Under the pieces are notes generated by a model. That model was not told the origin of the DNA. It did no database searches and saw only the letters and a list, made by a program, of their open reading frames with translations. From assembly GCA_013697015.1 (NCBI GenBank), contig JACCXL010000048.1:1-8402 (forward strand): a stretch of DNA of 8,402 bases, read 5' to 3'. Both the position numbers and the translations under genes were made by a program. This DNA comes from Chthoniobacterales bacterium (GTDB lineage: Bacteria > Verrucomicrobiota > Verrucomicrobiia > Chthoniobacterales > UBA10450). Numbering within the stretch: the stretch's first letter is position 1; the number at the start of each line of letters is the position of its first letter. This document shows positions 1 to 5,717 of the stretch, piece after piece.

Positions 1-2
1 TC

Positions 3-98
3 GCGATGCCGGTAGCTGATAGTCTGTGGATGATGTTCATAACTTTTCTTATTATTGGTTTCGCTGTCCTGCAGCCCGCGGCCTTCGGGCAACTGTAA
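3..98 (+). CDS. Possible small membrane peptide or C-terminal end of a gene entering from the left
   Basis: The frame is open from the window edge to a TAA at 96-98. It contains an ATG at 6-8 that would give a 30-residue peptide with one hydrophobic stretch (MMFITFLIIGFAVL, about residues 9-22). It could be the tail of a membrane protein that starts outside the window, or a chance ORF. Only one codon precedes the ATG within the window, so the two options cannot be separated. I recognise no family, no ribosome-binding site can be assessed, and the call is weak. Confidence 0.22.
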   Translation, partial: AMPVADSLWMMFITFLIIGFAVLQPAAFGQL

Positions 99-417
99 GT
101 CTGCCGCGCCTGAGCGTAGTGGACCGGCGGGTACTCGCTCAATAGGCAAAATCGCACGCGCGTGATATTTCCGGCTTAGCGCTAGGCACCGACACCTCCA
201 CACGCAGAAACTCGCCACTGATCAATTTGGCACACCAATTCGCGTTGGCAGAGACGATTCCGTGAGCCGTGAACCGGCGCGGGCTGCCCCCGAACCCGCC
301 GGCGCCATCCGCTACCCCGCCGGCTGCTTCTTGCTTGGGGGCTGGTAGAATTGACTCGCTCTGCCGTCCGCGTCATCAAAATGGACGCATTCGCCGTGCG
401 CGCGACGATTACAAGGC
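99..417. other. Gene-poor leader region before the lipoprotein gene
   Basis: I see no convincing gene on either strand here. The reading frames present lack recognisable motifs, and the longer minus-strand ones are antisense to the lipoprotein gene. A TTGACT at 351-356 could serve as a -35 box, but the best-spaced -10 candidate (CATCAA, 374-379) matches the consensus at only three positions, so I do not call a promoter. The region probably holds the promoter for the gene starting at 418 or 442. No RNA gene or repeat was recognised. Confidence 0.4.
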
Positions 418-843
418 ATGCCAGCAGGGTTTGTTCGCTTCATGCTCACAGCGCTCCTCGCTGGCGCATTCTTAGTCGCATGCGACGCGCCGGTTTCTTC
501 TCCAATCGCTGGCCCTAGACAACCTGCCTCGCCTGCCGTGAGCGACGCGAAGGCGCGGCAAGCTGCATTTCTCAACCGCATCCGTGATGCCGATCCCGAC
601 CATCGCACGATCGATCGCGCCATGCTGAACGAGCGCAACGAGCTCGGCCTGATCCTTGATCGCACGGTTGAGATGGGCAAGGTGCCGCAGCTGATGCGGA
701 CCGTCGTCATCCAGATGGCGCGCGAGTTTCCGGGTCAGGATCTGACCGTGCTCGCCTATACGCCGTCCAACCCGCCACACAAGATTGGCACCGCCCATCT
801 CGACGCGCAGTCACGCGCGATCAGCTATCAACCGGCCCAGTAA
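418..843 (+). CDS. Small putative lipoprotein of unknown function
   Basis: This 141-residue protein has a hydrophobic N-terminal segment (about residues 8-21) ending in a lipobox, L19-V20-A21-C22. It is therefore predicted to be cleaved before Cys22 by signal peptidase II and anchored by lipidation. Residue +2 after the cysteine is Asp, which in Escherichia coli is an inner-membrane retention signal; whether that rule holds here is unknown. A Pro/Ser-rich linker (about 25-42) precedes a soluble domain of about 100 residues with mixed helix and strand character and no recognised family. The start is uncertain: ATG 418 lacks a well-spaced ribosome-binding site, and the in-frame ATG at 442 (133 residues) still keeps the signal peptide and has AGCAGGG upstream. 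The next gene begins 52 nt downstream. Secretion is well supported; function is unknown. Confidence 0.72.
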   Translation: MPAGFVRFMLTALLAGAFLVACDAPVSSPIAGPRQPASPAVSDAKARQAAFLNRIRDADPDHRTIDRAMLNERNELGLILDRTVEMGKVPQLMRTVVIQMAREFPGQDLTVLAYTPSNPPHKIGTAHLDAQSRAISYQPAQ

Positions 844-895
844 CCACACCCCTGCCTTTCAATAAACAGCAGCAACTCAACCGGAGAAAAACACC

Positions 896-1411
896 ATGCC
901 AGGAACAGTAGACGACTTCATGCAAAGATTCGGCGGCGGCGGTACCATGGACGAAAGCCAGGCCGCGCAATACCACGACCGCTTCGTCTCGACCCACGCG
1001 AACGACAGCCAGTTTGATAACGGCACCTACCATCAAGCTGCCACGCAATACCTCGGCCAGTTACCGGACGACCAGTTCCACGACGCCGCGCGCAACGCGG
1101 TGGCGCAGATGCCGCAGCCGCAACGCGCGGGGTTGCTCGGCGGGTTGCTCAACGCGCTGGGCGGCGGCGCTGCTGCAACGGGCGGCCTGGGCGGAATCGC
1201 CAGCATGCTCGGGCTCGGCTCAACCGATCCTAACAAGATGAGCGGAGACGATGCGGCCAAGCTGATGAACTATGCGCGCAAAGAGCAGCCTCAAGTGCTG
1301 CAGCAGACCATCGCGGAAAAACCGTGGTTCATGAAAGCGCTGGGCAATCCGATCGTGATGGGCGCCCTCACCATGGTTGCCGCAAAAATGCTGAGTAGTC
1401 GGCGCGCTTAA
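896..1411 (+). CDS. Conserved-looking hypothetical protein with Gly-rich centre
   Basis: This 171-residue protein begins at an ATG preceded by GGAG (883-886) with a 9-nt spacer, a good ribosome-binding site that fixes the start. The N-terminal part (about 1-75) is polar, with clustered Asp, Gln, His and Tyr. The middle (about 79-108) is low-complexity Gly/Ala/Leu-rich. The C-terminus (about 147-166) is a moderately hydrophobic helix that may contact a membrane. No signal peptide or catalytic motif is visible. The pattern of an acidic/His N-terminus, a Gly-rich hinge and a hydrophobic tail resembles uncharacterised bacterial proteins I cannot name with certainty. It lies 52 nt after the lipoprotein gene and 80 nt before the PsiE-like gene on the same strand. 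The reading frame is convincing; no function is assigned. Confidence 0.75.
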   Translation: MPGTVDDFMQRFGGGGTMDESQAAQYHDRFVSTHANDSQFDNGTYHQAATQYLGQLPDDQFHDAARNAVAQMPQPQRAGLLGGLLNALGGGAAATGGLGGIASMLGLGSTDPNKMSGDDAAKLMNYARKEQPQVLQQTIAEKPWFMKALGNPIVMGALTMVAAKMLSSRRA

Positions 1412-1491
1412 TCTGGGAGGCCATTTCCGGACCGCCTGATTATCATGCGGTCTCTTCCGTTGACCAATATTTGGCCGGCAGTGCAGAAATC

Positions 1492-1971
1492 ATGACTAAG
1501 GATCGACCAAACCGCGCCTGGGTGGCTCGCATCTTTACCGTCGTGGAAGACATCGTTTACCTCGGCCTCGGGCTGCTTCTGGCGGGAAGTTCGATCGCAC
1601 TGCTGGTCAGCTGCCTCATCCTGTTCGGGCAAAACCTGATGAACGGTTCGTTAACGACGAACATTGTCGCCTTGCTCGATCGCGTTCTCCTGATCCTGCT
1701 CGTCGTAGAGCTGCTCTATACCGTCCAGGTATCTTTCCGCGAACATGGGTTAATCCCCGAACCATTTCTCCTCATTGGATTGATCGCGGGAATTCGCCGC
1801 GTGTTGCTCCTAACCGCGGAAATGGCTCAGGTGCATGACAAGCCGGAAGCAGTGTTTACTCACTTCATCGTCGAACTCGCGGTGCTCACGGTCATGATTG
1901 TCGCGCTGGTCGTTTCACTCGTTCTTTTGCGCAAACGAACGGAGACGACTGTGGCCAAACGCGCCATGTGA
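1492..1971 (+). CDS. PsiE-family membrane protein
   Basis: This 159-residue integral membrane protein has about four hydrophobic segments (about residues 22-45, 59-80, 91-108 and 124-147) and a basic C-terminus. The stretch around 72-110, with VELLYTV, the loop REHGLIPEPF and then IAGIRRVLL, matches the hallmark core of the phosphate-starvation-inducible PsiE family, and the length suits that family (roughly 130-170 residues). In E. coli psiE responds to phosphate and carbon starvation, but its molecular role is not established, and nothing here shows a Pho box. I chose ATG 1492; an in-frame TTG at 1471 would add seven residues, and neither has a strong ribosome-binding site. The family assignment is fairly secure; the function is unknown. 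Confidence 0.82.
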   Translation: MTKDRPNRAWVARIFTVVEDIVYLGLGLLLAGSSIALLVSCLILFGQNLMNGSLTTNIVALLDRVLLILLVVELLYTVQVSFREHGLIPEPFLLIGLIAGIRRVLLLTAEMAQVHDKPEAVFTHFIVELAVLTVMIVALVVSLVLLRKRTETTVAKRAM

Positions 1972-2143
1972 AGCATTGGTCGGGCCGCGGGCCGCGCGAA
2001 AGACGAGGGCGTGAGTCGCGTCAGCTAAAACCCCGCGGACATCTCGCAGACGCAACGAATCGCTTCATCTGGAATAACGCGGGAAGCGGCGGTTTGACCA
2101 TGTTCACGAGAGTGGGCATGTTCCTGCCGACTTCGGAGCCACC

Positions 2144-2464
2144 ATGCCAATTCCCGAACCGCCAAACGTATTCTCGCCCGAAGGCGTGATCGATCTTCAC
2201 GTTTCACCAGAGGTGCGCGATGCGCTCCGCGCTATGATCGATAAAAAGCCGGCGCGCTTGGTAGTCGATCTTTCCCGCGTCCCTTATGTCGACAGCTCCG
2301 GACTGGCGGTTTTGATCGCCGCGATGCAGAGCCTGGAGCACGAGGGTGGCCTTTTCATGCTCGCAGGAGCTCTGGAGGAAGTGCGCGCGATTTTGGAAAA
2401 CGCGCGACTCGATAGGTACTTTCTCATGTTTCCCACTGTGGACGCGGCCCTCGCGGCTCCCTGA
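2144..2464 (+). CDS. STAS-domain anti-sigma factor antagonist
   Basis: This 106-residue protein consists almost entirely of one STAS domain, as in SpoIIAA and RsbV. The N-terminal strand region carries G14-V-I-D17, corresponding to the G-x-x-D turn of the family. Strand LVVDLS (39-44) is followed by V49-D50-S51-S52-G53-L54, the conserved loop that bears the phosphorylatable serine, then helix GLAVLIAAM and a second alpha/beta unit (GGLFMLAG onward). In known partner-switching systems the dephosphorylated protein binds an anti-sigma kinase and frees a sigma factor. The start is supported by GGAG at 2135-2138, five nt upstream of the ATG. No HATPase kinase or PP2C phosphatase gene lies next to it in this window, so its partners are encoded elsewhere or it acts in another STAS-linked pathway. 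The upstream 172 bp (1972-2143) hold no recognised gene. Confidence 0.88.
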   Translation: MPIPEPPNVFSPEGVIDLHVSPEVRDALRAMIDKKPARLVVDLSRVPYVDSSGLAVLIAAMQSLEHEGGLFMLAGALEEVRAILENARLDRYFLMFPTVDAALAAP

Positions 2465-2876
2465 CCGGGATTTGAACGCCGTAGACAAAAGAACGCGTCG
2501 GCGCCGTCTCTAGAGAAGATGACAAAGTCAGCGCTTTGTTCTGCAATCAGCACTTCTGGCGAGCACGCGCGTGCCTCAGAGCAGACCAGTTCGGATCAGG
2601 CCATAAAGTATCTTCGCGAAGCCGACGCGCTCTGCCGCCGGGATAATACCGCACTCTGGGGCGTTGCGTCGTCACTGGATCTTGCACGCCCGCATTCGTC
2701 GGAGAGCATCGAAAGTCACGTTAGGGAAATGTCCAACCCCGTGGCATGTTGTTGGGTGACACACGGACTCGACAAGGCTTTCCCACGTCGTGCTTCCGAC
2801 ATCATCACGGAGGAGCTGGTCACTGCGTTCGCAAGCTCGCGGAGCCACACCGCACGAGCATCCACTTGACTCTACT
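2465..2876. other. Gap with a weak, unassigned open frame (2519-2869, +)
   Basis: This stretch of about 410 bp separates the STAS gene from the small basic protein gene. One plus-strand frame is open from ATG 2519 to 2869 (116 codons). Its translation has no recognised domain, no hydrophobic segment and no clear ribosome-binding site. The part around IKYLREADALCRRD, at about residues 29-42, looks the most protein-like, so a decayed gene fragment is possible. The opposite strand also has a short open frame (2672-2884) of equal implausibility. I do not call a gene here. Confidence 0.3.
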
Positions 2877-3041
2877 ATGGCCAAGCCAAATTACTCAGGC
2901 GAAAAGCGCCGGAAAGAACTCGAAAAGCAAAAGAAAAAAGAGGAGAAGAAGCGCCGGAAACTCCAGAATGCTTCTGCGCCTGACGTGGACGAACCTTCGG
3001 CTGAAGGTAGCGAGCAGGTCGCAACTCCGTCTTCGAGTTAG
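2877..3041 (+). CDS. Small highly charged protein starting MAKPNYS
   Basis: This 54-residue protein starts at ATG 2877. The in-frame region upstream does not look like protein, so the short form is preferred. Residues 1-30 are extremely rich in Lys, Arg and Glu (the GEKRRKELEKQKKKEEKKRRK region), likely one charged helix. Residues 31-54 form an acidic and Ser-rich tail. From memory, very short proteins opening MAKPNYS-x-EKR and followed by a Lys/Glu helix recur across several bacterial phyla as uncharacterised proteins, which is why I treat this as a real gene; a database search would settle it. A nucleic-acid or ribosome association would fit the charge pattern but is only inference. No strong ribosome-binding site is visible. 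It converges with the transporter gene, whose stop lies 56 nt away on the other strand. Confidence 0.68.
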   Translation: MAKPNYSGEKRRKELEKQKKKEEKKRRKLQNASAPDVDEPSAEGSEQVATPSSS

Positions 3042-3097
3042 CAGTTCGGTGACCTGAGATCTTCAGAGGTGCGGCGCGTCAATCTCGACGGTAGCCG

Positions 3098-4099
3098 TCA
3101 AGCGACCGCAGCCTGCGCTTTTTGCACCATTGCTACCGCAGCCATCAAGCCGATCGCTGCGACCACCTGGTGCGGCTGAAGCGTTGCGTGGAAAAAGCCC
3201 CAGGTGATGCAGACGGCGGCCAGCGTTTGCATCATTTCGAAGTAGCCCGCGGTCGAAGCGCGTGTGCGTCGCAGTCCCTCGAAGTAGATCAGAAGCGGAA
3301 TTCCACCGGAGACCGAGGCGAGCAGGAGGAGCGCGCCCACCGCGGTGCCGGCGTGTGCCTGCGCCGCTGCCGGCCAGAGCGTTGCGCCCTTCAGCTTCCC
3401 GTAGATGAGTAGGATCGCCGTCATGCAAGCAAGCCCCACCACCACGCGCAGACTCGCGGCCAACCGGAGCGGCATGCCGGTCATCACGCCGCGTCCCGCG
3501 ACGGTGGAAAGGCCCCAGAAGAGCGCACAGATCAGCGCGTAGCCGGTGCCGAGGTTCAGGCCGGCTTGCTCGAACGAAACGCCGATCAACGTTGGATGTG
3601 GCACGGAAAGGAAAATGCCGGCGACGATCGCGATGCTCGCGTAGAGAAAAAAACGCGGGGTCAAGCGGTCGCCGAAAAGCAGGAATGCGCCGAGGGTCGA
3701 GATGACCGGTTGAATGTTCAGGATCACATTCACGACCGTCGGGTTGCCGTTCTTTAGTGCGAGCGTGAAAAAAACCGTGCCCACGGCCGAGCCGGCGAAC
3801 CCCGAGAAGAGCAGGTAACCCCAGGTGCGCGCATCGATCTTGCGCAGCGCGCCAAGCTTGGGAACCAGGAGCGGGAGGAACATGAGCAGGATGAGCACGT
3901 GCTCCCAAAACACAATCACCTGCGCGTCGAACAGGTCGTTGAGCGGGATACGCCATGCGCTCTCCGTTCCCCACAAAGCGGCGCCGAGACCGACGAGCCA
4001 GGGACCGTAGTTTACGCGGGTCGCGTCGGCTTTCTGCACGCGAACGGTCTTACTGTCCGCGCGGCAGGACGTCAACGCGTGGCAATTTCCCCGCCGCAC
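3098..4099 (-). CDS. EamA/DMT-superfamily transporter
   Basis: This 333-residue polytopic membrane protein is built from two homologous halves of about five transmembrane helices each (about 35-165 and 185-328), the EamA layout of drug/metabolite transporters. Diagnostic stretches are GLGAALWGTESAWR in helix 1, the helix 3-4 region with F-T-L-A-L-K-N-G-N-P (111-120) followed by QPVISTLGAFLLFGDRLTP, and the second-half equivalents CALFWGLSTVAGR and FEGLRRTRASTAG. Family members export metabolites, amino acids or drugs; the substrate cannot be read from sequence. The GTG start at 4099 has AAGGTGG just upstream, which supports it, but the N-terminal 30 residues are unusually polar, and GTG 4039 (313 residues) is an alternative. 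It diverges from the ferredoxin gene across about 190 bp. Confidence 0.88.
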   Translation of the reverse strand: MRRGNCHALTSCRADSKTVRVQKADATRVNYGPWLVGLGAALWGTESAWRIPLNDLFDAQVIVFWEHVLILLMFLPLLVPKLGALRKIDARTWGYLLFSGFAGSAVGTVFFTLALKNGNPTVVNVILNIQPVISTLGAFLLFGDRLTPRFFLYASIAIVAGIFLSVPHPTLIGVSFEQAGLNLGTGYALICALFWGLSTVAGRGVMTGMPLRLAASLRVVVGLACMTAILLIYGKLKGATLWPAAAQAHAGTAVGALLLLASVSGGIPLLIYFEGLRRTRASTAGYFEMMQTLAAVCITWGFFHATLQPHQVVAAIGLMAAVAMVQKAQAAVA

Positions 4100-4237
4100 G
4101 CACCACCTTCACGACCTCGATGGTTGGATGATTGCATCCCTAAATCCGCTCGGTCATGGCGCAGTTAGCCGTGCTATCTCGAGTGCGAAAGCTGTCTGTA
4201 ACAGGATGAACGATCGCGGATGGTCTCTTCTGTAGTA

Positions 4238-4254
4238 GCAGCCGTATCGGCTGC
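4238..4254. repeat. Perfect 7-bp hairpin upstream of the ferredoxin gene
   Basis: GCAGCCG (4238-4244) and CGGCTGC (4248-4254) pair perfectly around a TAT loop. The hairpin is preceded by TGTAGTA, reminiscent of the TGTAGC ends of the larger palindromic elements in this window, and lies 38 nt before the probable ferredoxin start. It could be a small interspersed palindromic repeat or part of the 5' leader. No T-tract follows, so it is not an obvious terminator. Confidence 0.5.
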
Positions 4255-4292
4255 GAAAGTTGATTAAAATTGCGGGCTCTACAGGTTTCAGC

Positions 4293-4625
4293 GTGGCGCA
4301 GCGCCGGCGATATCTCTTCGTGTGCATCAACCGTCGGCCTGACGACAATCCGCGAGGCTGTTGTGCGGCGAAAGGCTCGGAGGAAGTGTATCAGGCGTTG
4401 AAAGCGGAGCTGGCGGCGCGCGGCCTCGCGAAGCTCGAAGCGCGCGTCTGCACCTCGAGCTGTCTCGATCAATGCGCGACCGGCGTCACTATTTTAGTCG
4501 AACCCGATCACTTCTTTTACGGTCGCGTCACCGTCGCCGATGTGCCGGCAATCGTGAACGCAATTGCGACCAATCAGCGTGTCGAACGTCTCGTTCTCGC
4601 GACCGAAGACCTGGCGAAGGGCTGA
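4293..4625 (+). CDS. Thioredoxin-like [2Fe-2S] ferredoxin
   Basis: This 110-residue protein is of the thioredoxin-fold [2Fe-2S] ferredoxin type known from Aquifex and clostridial proteins, also related to NuoE-like domains. It begins with YLFVC11-INRRPDDNPRGC23-C24-AAKG, then an alpha-helical segment, then C53-TSSC57-LDQC61-ATG and the strand TILVEPDHFFYG. The spacing C11-x12-C24-x32-C57-x3-C61 fits the cluster-ligand pattern of the family, so these four are the likely ligands; C23 and C53 are extra. It would act as a cytoplasmic one-electron carrier, with unknown partner. I chose GTG 4293 because it follows AGG by seven nt and places the first strand as in relatives. A TTG at 4260 would add eleven residues unlike the family. 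No redox enzyme lies beside it. Confidence 0.87.
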   Translation: MAQRRRYLFVCINRRPDDNPRGCCAAKGSEEVYQALKAELAARGLAKLEARVCTSSCLDQCATGVTILVEPDHFFYGRVTVADVPAIVNAIATNQRVERLVLATEDLAKG

Positions 4626-4690
4626 AAGTCGAGATTCCATCTCGCCGCTTTAGATCTGCTGTGATTTCGGCGAATTGCGCGAGGGCGAAC

Positions 4691-4947
4691 TGTAGCCGTG
4701 CGGCATAACGCCTCCTAGTGTGGTGAAAAGGAAACAAGGGTCACGATTCCAATCTGCTTTTTCGTCCAAACGCAAACGCCGTACAACCTTTTGGCGCATA
4801 TGCGCCAAAAGATTGCAATGGCAGCGCTGGGAAAATGGACCGTCCCGCGGAGTGCAACGCGAGAGCACGGCGCCGTCTGGCGAAATCGATCCGGCGATTT
4901 TCGTGTTCCCCTTTCTTCCCTGTCGCGACACTAGAGGCATTGCTACA
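4691..4947. repeat. Imperfect long inverted-repeat (MITE-like) element
   Basis: The left end, reading inward on the plus strand, carries TGTAGC (4691-4696) and then GCCTCCTAGTGT (4710-4721) followed by G-rich/A-rich sequence (GAAAAGGAAACAAGGG) and CACGA. The right end, reading inward on the minus strand, carries TGTAGC (4947-4942), GCCTCTAGTGT (4938-4928), a similar purine-rich run containing GGGAAGAAAGGGG, and CACGA. The two arms are recognisably the same sequence in opposite orientation with scattered substitutions and indels. Similarity continues inward more weakly (TTTCG-x-CCA-x-ACG and GCCGT in both arms), and both arms end at a near-perfect palindrome at 4784-4815. The right arm seems to hold about 40 extra bases. 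No transposase or target-site duplication was seen. It fits a decayed non-autonomous palindromic element, and the open frames across it look like by-products. Confidence 0.6.
4784..4815. repeat. 32-bp near-perfect palindrome
   Basis: Bases 4788-4811 form a perfect 24-bp palindrome centred between 4799 and 4800 (CTTTTGGCGCAT and its complement). Extending to 4784-4815, 15 of 16 position pairs match, the one mismatch being 4787/4812. It sits inside the larger inverted-repeat element and is probably its centre. Such a site could also bind a dimeric regulator or extrude as a cruciform, but nothing nearby argues for an operator. Confidence 0.8.
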
Positions 4948-5048
4948 ATCAGTTGCGGGATAACGTCTCGATCAAGGCGTGGCGAGTTACGCGCCCGCGG
5001 AGAGATAGCCGCTCGCTCGACTCCGACGAAGATGAATCAGGAGGGAGA

Positions 5049-5372
5049 TCAGCGCGACGGCGAGGCCGAGGAAGTTGACGTAGATGGCGGCTGGGGCGTC
5101 TTCTCCTTCAGGAACCAATGGAAATAGGAGAGTGCGCTGATGAACGTGGAGAGGAACGCGCCCCAGCAGATGGCGTTCAGGAGATAACCGAGCCGGCGTT
5201 TCATGAGGATGAGGAGCACGCTTAGGAATATGGCAGCGCCAAAAACGAAATCCGTGATGCTGAATTGGTTAAGGAAATGGTTCTTCTGAATGAACAACTA
5301 TTGAAACAACGGCGCACCTGCTCCGTAGAACAAGCTCCAAAAGATCAGCCACGCGTTTGATAATCTTCTCAT
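5049..5372 (-). pseudogene. Small membrane protein frame interrupted by an in-frame TAG
   Basis: On the minus strand a frame runs from ATG 5372 to the TGA at 5051-5049, broken only by a TAG at 5300-5298 (codon 25). The part before the stop reads MRRLSNAWLIFWSLFYGAGA and ends PLFQ. The part after it continues in the same frame with FIQKNHFLNQF and two hydrophobic helices (TDFVFGAAIFLSVLLILM and LNAICWGAFLSTFISALSYF), then a Pro/Ser/Thr-rich tail. Hydrophobic character continues on both sides, so this looks like one protein of about 107 residues with three membrane segments and a nonsense mutation. AAGG lies just before ATG 5372. Alternatively, translation restarts at TTG 5297 (82 residues, two helices) immediately after the TAG. 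I recognise no family. An assembly error at one base would also explain it. Confidence 0.5.
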
Positions 5373-5405
5373 TAGCCTTGCTGCTCCCTCATCATGAATC
5401 GCACG

Positions 5406-5480
5406 AAGCTTTTCGTCTTTGCGCCAGACGATGTCGAGGTTGGCTTTGTCGCGTGTCGTTAGCTCTTCGTAGGTGAAGCT
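5406..5480 (-). pseudogene. C-terminal remnant of a type I restriction-modification M subunit (HsdM-like)
   Basis: The minus-strand frame just after a TGA (5483-5481) reads SFTYEELTTRDKANLDIVWR followed by KDEKL. The pattern F-x-Y-E-E-L-x-x-R-D-K-x-x-L-D-I-x-W-x-K-D is one I know from the C-terminal end of type I N6-adenine DNA methyltransferases, where it is followed by a Leu/Pro-rich helix and an E-I-V-E-x-L-E-A-A-L-type helix. Here those downstream parts are missing, and the frame runs directly into the broken membrane-protein frame. No methylase catalytic motif (NPPF) or SAM-binding motif is present anywhere nearby, and no hsdS or hsdR is visible. A stop codon and the palindromic element lie just upstream. 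I read it as debris of a deleted restriction-modification locus; the match is from memory over 25 residues. Confidence 0.5.
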
Positions 5481-5717
5481 TCAGAATCGCTAAATCTCCA
5501 CGCGTTCAAATCGATTCGCCCCGGATCGGTCGGGGGTTGAAACGTTCGCTCGATGCGATCGAACCGACTTCCGCTGTAGCCACGGCTCTGTGAGCCGTGG
5601 CTTTCACGCTTCGCAGAAGCGTGGCTACAATAGAATAACAAACGACGAATCCGTCATCGCGCGGCTAAAAAGATCTGAGCGTTTCAGTAGCGGGAGAGTG
5701 CTGACTCAATCCTCGCC
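5481..5717. other. Gene-free spacer containing a palindromic element
   Basis: Between the HsdM-like remnant and the end of the antitoxin gene no credible gene is seen. A minus-strand frame spanning 5459-5641 is largely the translation of the hairpin repeat and has no domain. The spacer contains the 55-bp compound hairpin described separately, which sits downstream of the minus-strand toxin-antitoxin genes. Confidence 0.5.
5575..5629. repeat. Compound hairpin element with TGTAGC...GCTACA ends (REP-like)
   Basis: The 55-bp element has three nested or adjacent inverted repeats. The outer ends TGTAGCCACG (5575-5584) and CGTGGCTACA (5620-5629) are perfect 10-bp complements. Inside, AGCCACGGCTC (5578-5588) and GAGCCGTGGCT (5592-5602) form a perfect 11-bp stem with a TGT loop, and CACGCTTC (5605-5612) and GAAGCGTG (5616-5623) form a perfect 8-bp stem with a GCA loop. 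It could fold either as two adjacent hairpins or with an outer stem, as REP/BIME-type repeats do. It lies 88 bp downstream of the antitoxin stop and might also limit or protect the 3' end of that transcript. No T-tract follows the second hairpin on either strand, so a terminator role is unproven. Confidence 0.85.

Noticed and set aside
351..379. Possible promoter (TTGACT with 17-nt spacing to CATCAA)
   Set aside because: The -10 candidate matches the consensus at only three of six positions; in GC-rich DNA this is weak without mapping data.
312..710. 132-codon minus-strand open frame overlapping the lipoprotein gene
   Set aside because: It is antisense to a better-supported gene with a signal peptide, and its translation shows no domain or membrane pattern.
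3087..3099. GACGG-TAG-CCGTC hairpin between the converging genes as a terminator
   Set aside because: The stem is only 5 bp, has no T-tract on either strand and overlaps the transporter stop codon.
3063..3974. 303-codon minus-strand frame rich in Arg, His and Pro
   Set aside because: It is the alternative frame of the EamA transporter gene; the transporter frame has clear repeated membrane helices, this one has none.
4028..4140. Short minus-strand frame (IEVVKVVRAAGKLPRVDV) overlapping the transporter start
   Set aside because: It looks protein-like but is under 40 codons, lacks a supported start and overlaps the N-terminus of the transporter; kept only as a note.
4650..4940. 96-codon minus-strand frame across the inverted-repeat element
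   Set aside because: It spans both arms and the palindrome; its open character is better explained by repeat structure, and no domain is recognisable.
4720..5127. 135-codon plus-strand frame
   Set aside because: Its first half translates the inverted-repeat element and its end is antisense to the small membrane-protein frame.
5640..5717. Intrinsic terminator for the toxin-antitoxin transcript
   Set aside because: A short T-run occurs on the minus strand near 5670 but no hairpin precedes it; the nearest hairpins are farther downstream without a T-tract.
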